64,000 nucleotides of DNA, taken from positions 46,510 to 110,509 of the forward strand of contig UBNE01000010.1 in the NCBI GenBank assembly GCA_900466745.1, in the 5' to 3' direction. The notes beneath the pieces are model-generated. The model was not told where the DNA came from. It saw only the letters and a list, made by a program, of their open reading frames with translations, and ran no database searches. This stretch comes from Hyphomicrobiales bacterium. Its GTDB lineage: Bacteria; Pseudomonadota; Alphaproteobacteria; Rhizobiales; Beijerinckiaceae. A program made the translations under genes and the position numbers. Positions 60,886-64,000 of the stretch are shown here, one piece after another; within the stretch, counting starts at the first letter, position 1, and every line of letters starts with the position of its first letter.

Positions 60886-61815
60886 ATGTCTCCCATGCGC
60901 GTTGATGTCCTGGGGCTTCAGGCCTTCGTCAGCATCGCCGAGCGCGGCAGCTTCCGGGCGGCCGCATCGCATCTGAACCTCTCGCAGACCGCGCTCAGCC
61001 ACCGCATCCGCAAGCTGGAGGAGGCGCTCGGCACGCCGCTCTTCCTGCGCACCACCCGGCAGGTCTCGCTCACCGCCGCCGGGACGACGCTGCTGCCGCG
61101 GGCGCGGCGCATCTTCGAGGATCTCGGCTCGGCGCTGGGCGAGGTCCGGGTCGAGACGCGGGAGGGGGCCGAGCAGGTCTCGGTCGGCTGCCTGCCGACG
61201 ATCGCGGTGCATTGCATGCCCTCCGTCATCGCCGCCTTCGCCCGGCGCCATCCCGGCATCGGCGTCAGGGTGCACGACAATTCGGCTTCGGAGATCGCGG
61301 ACAAGGTGCAGTCGGGCGAGGCGGAGTTCGGCGTCACCATCGTCGCCGCCAATCGCTGGGACCTGGAGCTCAAGCCGGTGGTCAAGGAGCCCTTCGTGCT
61401 GCTCAGCCATCGCAGCATGCCGCTCGCCGCGGCGCCCGCGCTGAGCTGGGCGCAGCTCCAGGGCGAGCCGCTGGTGCGGGTCAGCGCCGAGACCGGGAAC
61501 CGGATCCTGATCGACGACGCGCTGGGGCCGCGCCGGGAGGCGCTGAGCTGGCGCTACGAGGTCCAGCGCGTCGTCACCGCCGTCAGCCTGGTGCGCGCCG
61601 GCATCGGCTACGCGATCGTGCCCCAGCTCGCGCTCGATGCGCTCGCCGATGGCGAGCTGGTGGCGGTGCCGCTGCGCGCGCCGGCCGTGACGCGCACGCT
61701 CGGCGTCGTCACCCGCAAGAGCGTGCCGCTGCGGCCGGCCGCGCGCGATCTGCTCGTCCTGCTCAGCCAGGCGCTGAAGCGCGGCGTGGCGGCGCGGAAA
61801 GATGAATCGAAATAA
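60886..61815 (+). CDS. LysR-family transcriptional regulator
   Basis: A 309-residue LysR regulator. The winged helix-turn-helix reads LQAFVSIAERGSFRAAASHL then QTALSHRIRKLEEALG. The effector domain (about residues 90-300) has VSVGCLPTIAVH and the ALSLV..GIGYAIVPQLAL region. ATG at 60895 (three codons on) is an equally possible start. It is co-oriented with and just upstream of the dehydrogenase-galD-galB genes, so it probably controls them. Confidence 0.93.
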   Translation: MSPMRVDVLGLQAFVSIAERGSFRAAASHLNLSQTALSHRIRKLEEALGTPLFLRTTRQVSLTAAGTTLLPRARRIFEDLGSALGEVRVETREGAEQVSVGCLPTIAVHCMPSVIAAFARRHPGIGVRVHDNSASEIADKVQSGEAEFGVTIVAANRWDLELKPVVKEPFVLLSHRSMPLAAAPALSWAQLQGEPLVRVSAETGNRILIDDALGPRREALSWRYEVQRVVTAVSLVRAGIGYAIVPQLALDALADGELVAVPLRAPAVTRTLGVVTRKSVPLRPAARDLLVLLSQALKRGVAARKDESK

Positions 61816-61901
61816 TCAATCACTGCATTCTTATCATTTGATGAGGGGATGAGGCTGCTCCACCCTTGGCGCGGGACGGAAACGCATCAGGAGTGGCGGC
61901 G
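61816..61901. promoter_or_regulatory. Short AT-rich promoter region before aromatic-acid operon
   Basis: An 86-base gap, unusually AT-rich for this region. It contains the palindrome ATCATTTGAT at 61833-61842, which could be part of a LysR-type binding site. AGGAG eight bases before the ATG at 61902 decides the start of the next gene. Confidence 0.4.
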
Positions 61902-62735
61902 ATGGCTGGTTCGACACCGGCGACGATCGCGTTCATCGGGTTCGGCGAGGTCGGGCAGACCTTTGCGCGCGATCTGCTGGCCAATGGCGTGGCCGGCATC
62001 CGCGCCTACGACCTGCTGTTCGGCACGGAGCCGGGGCGGCGGCTGGAGCAGGCCGCGCAGCGGCTCGGGGTCGGGCTCGGCGCTACCGCCGCCGAGGCCT
62101 GCGCCGGAGCCTCATTCGTCTTCTCGGCCGTCACGGCGGACCGCGCCGAGGCCGTGGCGGGCGAGGCCGCGTCCTGGCTGAAGCCCGGCCAGATCTTCGT
62201 CGACGTCAATTCCGCCGCGCCCACCACCAAGCAGCGCGCCGCCCGGGCCGTCGAGGCGAGCGGGGCCGCCTATCTCGAGGCGGCTGTGATGGCGCCGGTG
62301 CTGAAGCCGGGGCTCAAGGTCGCGATCCTCGCCGGCGGACCGAAGGCGCAAGCCGCGGCGGCCACGCTCAACGGCTTCGGCATGAACCTGACCCCGGTCT
62401 CGGAAGCCTTCGGCCGTGCCTCGGCGATGAAGCTCTGCCGCAGCATCGTGATCAAGGGGCTCGAGGCGCTGATGGTCGACTGCGCCACGGCCTGCGCGGC
62501 CTGGGACGTCACCGAGCCGGTCTTCGCCAGCCTGCACGCGACCTTTCCCTCGATCGACTTCCACCGGCTCGCCGCCGACATGCGCGAGCGCGTCGCGACG
62601 CATGGCGTGCGCCGGGCGGCGGAAATGCGCGAGGCGGCGGAGATGCTCGCCGCCGCGGGGCTGGAGCCGGGGCTGGCCGCTGCCGTCGCCGACGCCCAGC
62701 AGCGCGGCGCACGCGCCACGGCGGCGGGAGCCTAG
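61902..62735 (+). CDS. 6-phosphogluconate-dehydrogenase-like NAD(P) oxidoreductase (DUF1932)
   Basis: A 277-residue beta-hydroxyacid dehydrogenase-like protein. The Rossmann motif IGFGEVGQTFA lies at about residues 11-21. VFSAVTADRAEAVA and the VDVNSAAPTTKQRAA substrate loop follow. The C-terminal DUF1932 domain starts near GRASAMKLCRSIVIKG, with the catalytic Lys in MKLCRS. Such genes recur beside protocatechuate/gallate 4,5-cleavage enzymes, suggesting a dehydrogenase step such as on a 4-carboxy-2-hydroxymuconate-type intermediate. Specificity is inferred from context. Confidence 0.85.
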   Translation: MAGSTPATIAFIGFGEVGQTFARDLLANGVAGIRAYDLLFGTEPGRRLEQAAQRLGVGLGATAAEACAGASFVFSAVTADRAEAVAGEAASWLKPGQIFVDVNSAAPTTKQRAARAVEASGAAYLEAAVMAPVLKPGLKVAILAGGPKAQAAAATLNGFGMNLTPVSEAFGRASAMKLCRSIVIKGLEALMVDCATACAAWDVTEPVFASLHATFPSIDFHRLAADMRERVATHGVRRAAEMREAAEMLAAAGLEPGLAAAVADAQQRGARATAAGA

Positions 62736-62738
62736 GCC

Positions 62739-63857
62739 ATGGGGCAGATCGCCATTCCCTGCATGCTGATCCGCGGCGGCACCTCGAAAGGCGCCTATTT
62801 CCTGCGCGACGACCTGCCGGCGGAGACCGCCTCGCGCGACGCCTTGCTGCTCGCGCTGATGGGTTCGCCCGACAAAAGGCAGGTCGACGGACTCGGCGGC
62901 GCCCATCCTCTGACCAGCAAGGTCGCGATCGTTTCGCGCTCGAGCGAGCCGGGCTGCGATATCGACTTCCTGTTCGCGCAGGTCGGCATCGAGACCGCTT
63001 CGGTCGACACGACGCCGAATTGCGGCAACATCCTCGCCGGCATCGGCCCCTTCGCGCTGGCGCGCGGGCTGGCGAAGGCGGATGGCGCGCGCACGACGCT
63101 GCTGGTCCGCACGCTCAACACCGGCACCGTCGCCGCGCTGACGATGGATACGCCGGAGGGCGAGGCCAGCGCCGAGGGCAGCGCGCGCATCGACGGCGTG
63201 CCGGGCACCTCGGCGCCGATCGACATCGCCTTCCTCGATGCCGCGGGCTCGGTCTGCGGCGCGCTCCTGCCGACCGGCAACACCGTCGATCTGGTCGACG
63301 GCGTGCCCTGCACGCTGATCGACAACGGCATGCCGGTGATCGTGATGCGGGCGGCCGATGTTGGGCGGACCGGCTACGAGCCGCGCGAGGCGCTCGACAA
63401 GGACATGGAGCTGAAGGCGCGGATCGAGCGCATCAGGCTTGCCGCCGGGCCCCTGATGAATCTCGGCGACGTCGCGCAAAAGGTCGTGCCGAAGATCGCG
63501 CTGGTCGCGCCGCCGCGCGCCGGCGGGGCCATCTGCACCCGCAGCTTCATCCCGCATGAATGCCACGCCTCGATCGGCGTCTTCGCCGCGGTGACGGTGG
63601 CGACCGCGGCTGCGCTGCCCGGTTCGCCGGCGGCTTCCGTGGCGGCGATGCCGCAGGGGCGGGAGCGTTCGCTCCCGGTCGAGCATCCGACCGGCGAGTT
63701 CACCGTGACGCTGACGCTGGGCGGGACCGCCGAGCGGCCGGTGGTCGAGCGGGCCGGGCTGCTGCGCACGGCGCGCATCCTGATGGAAGGGCGCGCCTTC
63801 GTGCCGGCGCGCGTCATGGCGGCGCAGGCGGGCGGCGCCCGCCATGCCGCGGAATGA
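62739..63857 (+). CDS. galD: 4-oxalomesaconate tautomerase (GalD/PrpF family)
   Basis: A 372-residue PrpF-family isomerase. It reads IPCMLIRGGTSKGAYFL at the N-terminus, with the catalytic-type Cys in TPNCGNILAGIGPFAL. The second-half motif GAICTRSFIPHECHASIGVFAAVTVA is typical of the family. GalD converts the keto to the enol form of 4-oxalomesaconate in gallate degradation. The adjacent GalB-like start strongly supports this over 2-methylaconitate isomerase. Confidence 0.88.
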   Translation: MGQIAIPCMLIRGGTSKGAYFLRDDLPAETASRDALLLALMGSPDKRQVDGLGGAHPLTSKVAIVSRSSEPGCDIDFLFAQVGIETASVDTTPNCGNILAGIGPFALARGLAKADGARTTLLVRTLNTGTVAALTMDTPEGEASAEGSARIDGVPGTSAPIDIAFLDAAGSVCGALLPTGNTVDLVDGVPCTLIDNGMPVIVMRAADVGRTGYEPREALDKDMELKARIERIRLAAGPLMNLGDVAQKVVPKIALVAPPRAGGAICTRSFIPHECHASIGVFAAVTVATAAALPGSPAASVAAMPQGRERSLPVEHPTGEFTVTLTLGGTAERPVVERAGLLRTARILMEGRAFVPARVMAAQAGGARHAAE

Positions 63858-63881
63858 GCTGGGAAGGAGGGCGGGCGGCGA

Positions 63882-64000
63882 TGGCGAGCGCGCAGAAGAC
63901 GGGTCTGGTGATCACGGCGCATCCGGGCGATTTCGTCTGGCGGGCGGGCGGCGCGATCGCGCTGCATGCCCGGCGCGGCATGCGGGTGAAGATCCTCTGC
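63882..64000 (+). CDS. GalB-like 4-oxalomesaconate hydratase (PIG-L family), 5' part
   Basis: Only 39 codons are inside the window. It begins MASAQKTGLVITAHPGDFVW and continues RAGGAIALHARRGMRVK. The AHPGDFVWRAGG stretch is the metal-binding opening motif of PIG-L-type deacetylase-fold proteins, with the GDFVWRAGG variant seen in the GalB hydratase. GGAGG lies upstream of the ATG. It completes a tautomerase-hydratase pair; the end is outside the window. Confidence 0.75.

Noticed and set aside
1..64000. CRISPR arrays, insertion sequences or an integrase gene
   Set aside because: No regularly spaced direct repeats, transposase motifs or tyrosine/serine recombinase signatures were seen. The element's integrase is presumably left of the window.

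Overview
The window looks like a high-G+C alphaproteobacterial chromosome, most likely a Hyphomicrobiales member close to Bosea or Methylobacterium. The reasons are the core gene order (rhomboid, ATP:cobalamin adenosyltransferase, etfBA, hbd), aerobic cobS/cobT, IalB and SapC family proteins, and palindromic intergenic repeats of the rhizobial type. The genus is inferred, not proven.

Bases 1 to about 17,574 form an integrated element. The left edge holds the end of a trb mating-pair-formation operon (trbL tail, trbF, trbG, trbI, DUF2274). The right edge holds a frameshifted relaxase remnant, an intact tRNA-Leu(CAA), and the 5' half of a second tRNA-Leu cut exactly at its anticodon loop, which is probably an attachment junction. 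Between them lies an envelope and sensing cargo. On the minus strand are a lipoprotein, a small secreted protein, a large autotransporter, a small membrane protein, a globin lacking the proximal His, SapC, IalB and a LysR regulator. Diverging on the plus strand are a periplasmic molybdopterin-fold protein without cysteine, a sensor kinase, a LuxR-type response regulator, a lipoprotein and a CPBP protease. Three copies of an 18-bp dyad (about GCCCCNTNTGTTCA..RGGG) lie upstream of the autotransporter, the kinase operon and the second lipoprotein. They look like the operator of the local response regulator.

From 17.9 to 25.5 kb is core chromosome: a YqaA/DedA-like protein, dsbB, an HNH protein, hbd, etfA/etfB, rhomboid, cobalamin adenosyltransferase, a PagL-like deacylase and a twin-transmembrane protein. 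From 25.6 to 36.1 kb the minus strand carries a glycan and uptake locus: an oligopeptide/oligosaccharide-type ABC importer (fused ATPase, binding protein, two permeases), two glycosyltransferases, a polysaccharide deacetylase and a polysaccharide lyase.

From 36.3 to 41.3 kb is the most unusual cassette. It is a translationally coupled set of an ABC-exporter-like protein with degenerate ATPase motifs, a cyclic-nucleotide-binding-fold protein missing its phosphate-binding Arg-Ser pair, and a CyaC-like membrane protein (haem/quinone-type anchor, 2Fe-2S ferredoxin, class III cyclase domain) whose cyclase has lost the catalytic Asn and Arg. All three nucleotide-handling sites look altered in parallel. 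A methyltransferase-like gene and two glycosyltransferases follow, one of which has a palindromic repeat inserted in frame.

From 44.6 to 51.9 kb are cobS, a GFA-family gene, cobT, a phytase-like esterase, rpmB, a DUF3108 protein, an SMR transporter and an aminotransferase. From 52.2 to 58.6 kb is a sugar-acid catabolism group (IlvD/Edd dehydratase, PEP-mutase/isocitrate-lyase-type enzyme, SDR dehydrogenase, D-erythronate dehydrogenase) with two acetyltransferases. The right end carries rplU-rpmA, tRNA-Ser(CGA), and a LysR-led gallate/protocatechuate 4,5-cleavage group (DUF1932 dehydrogenase, galD-like tautomerase, start of a galB-like hydratase) that runs off the window.
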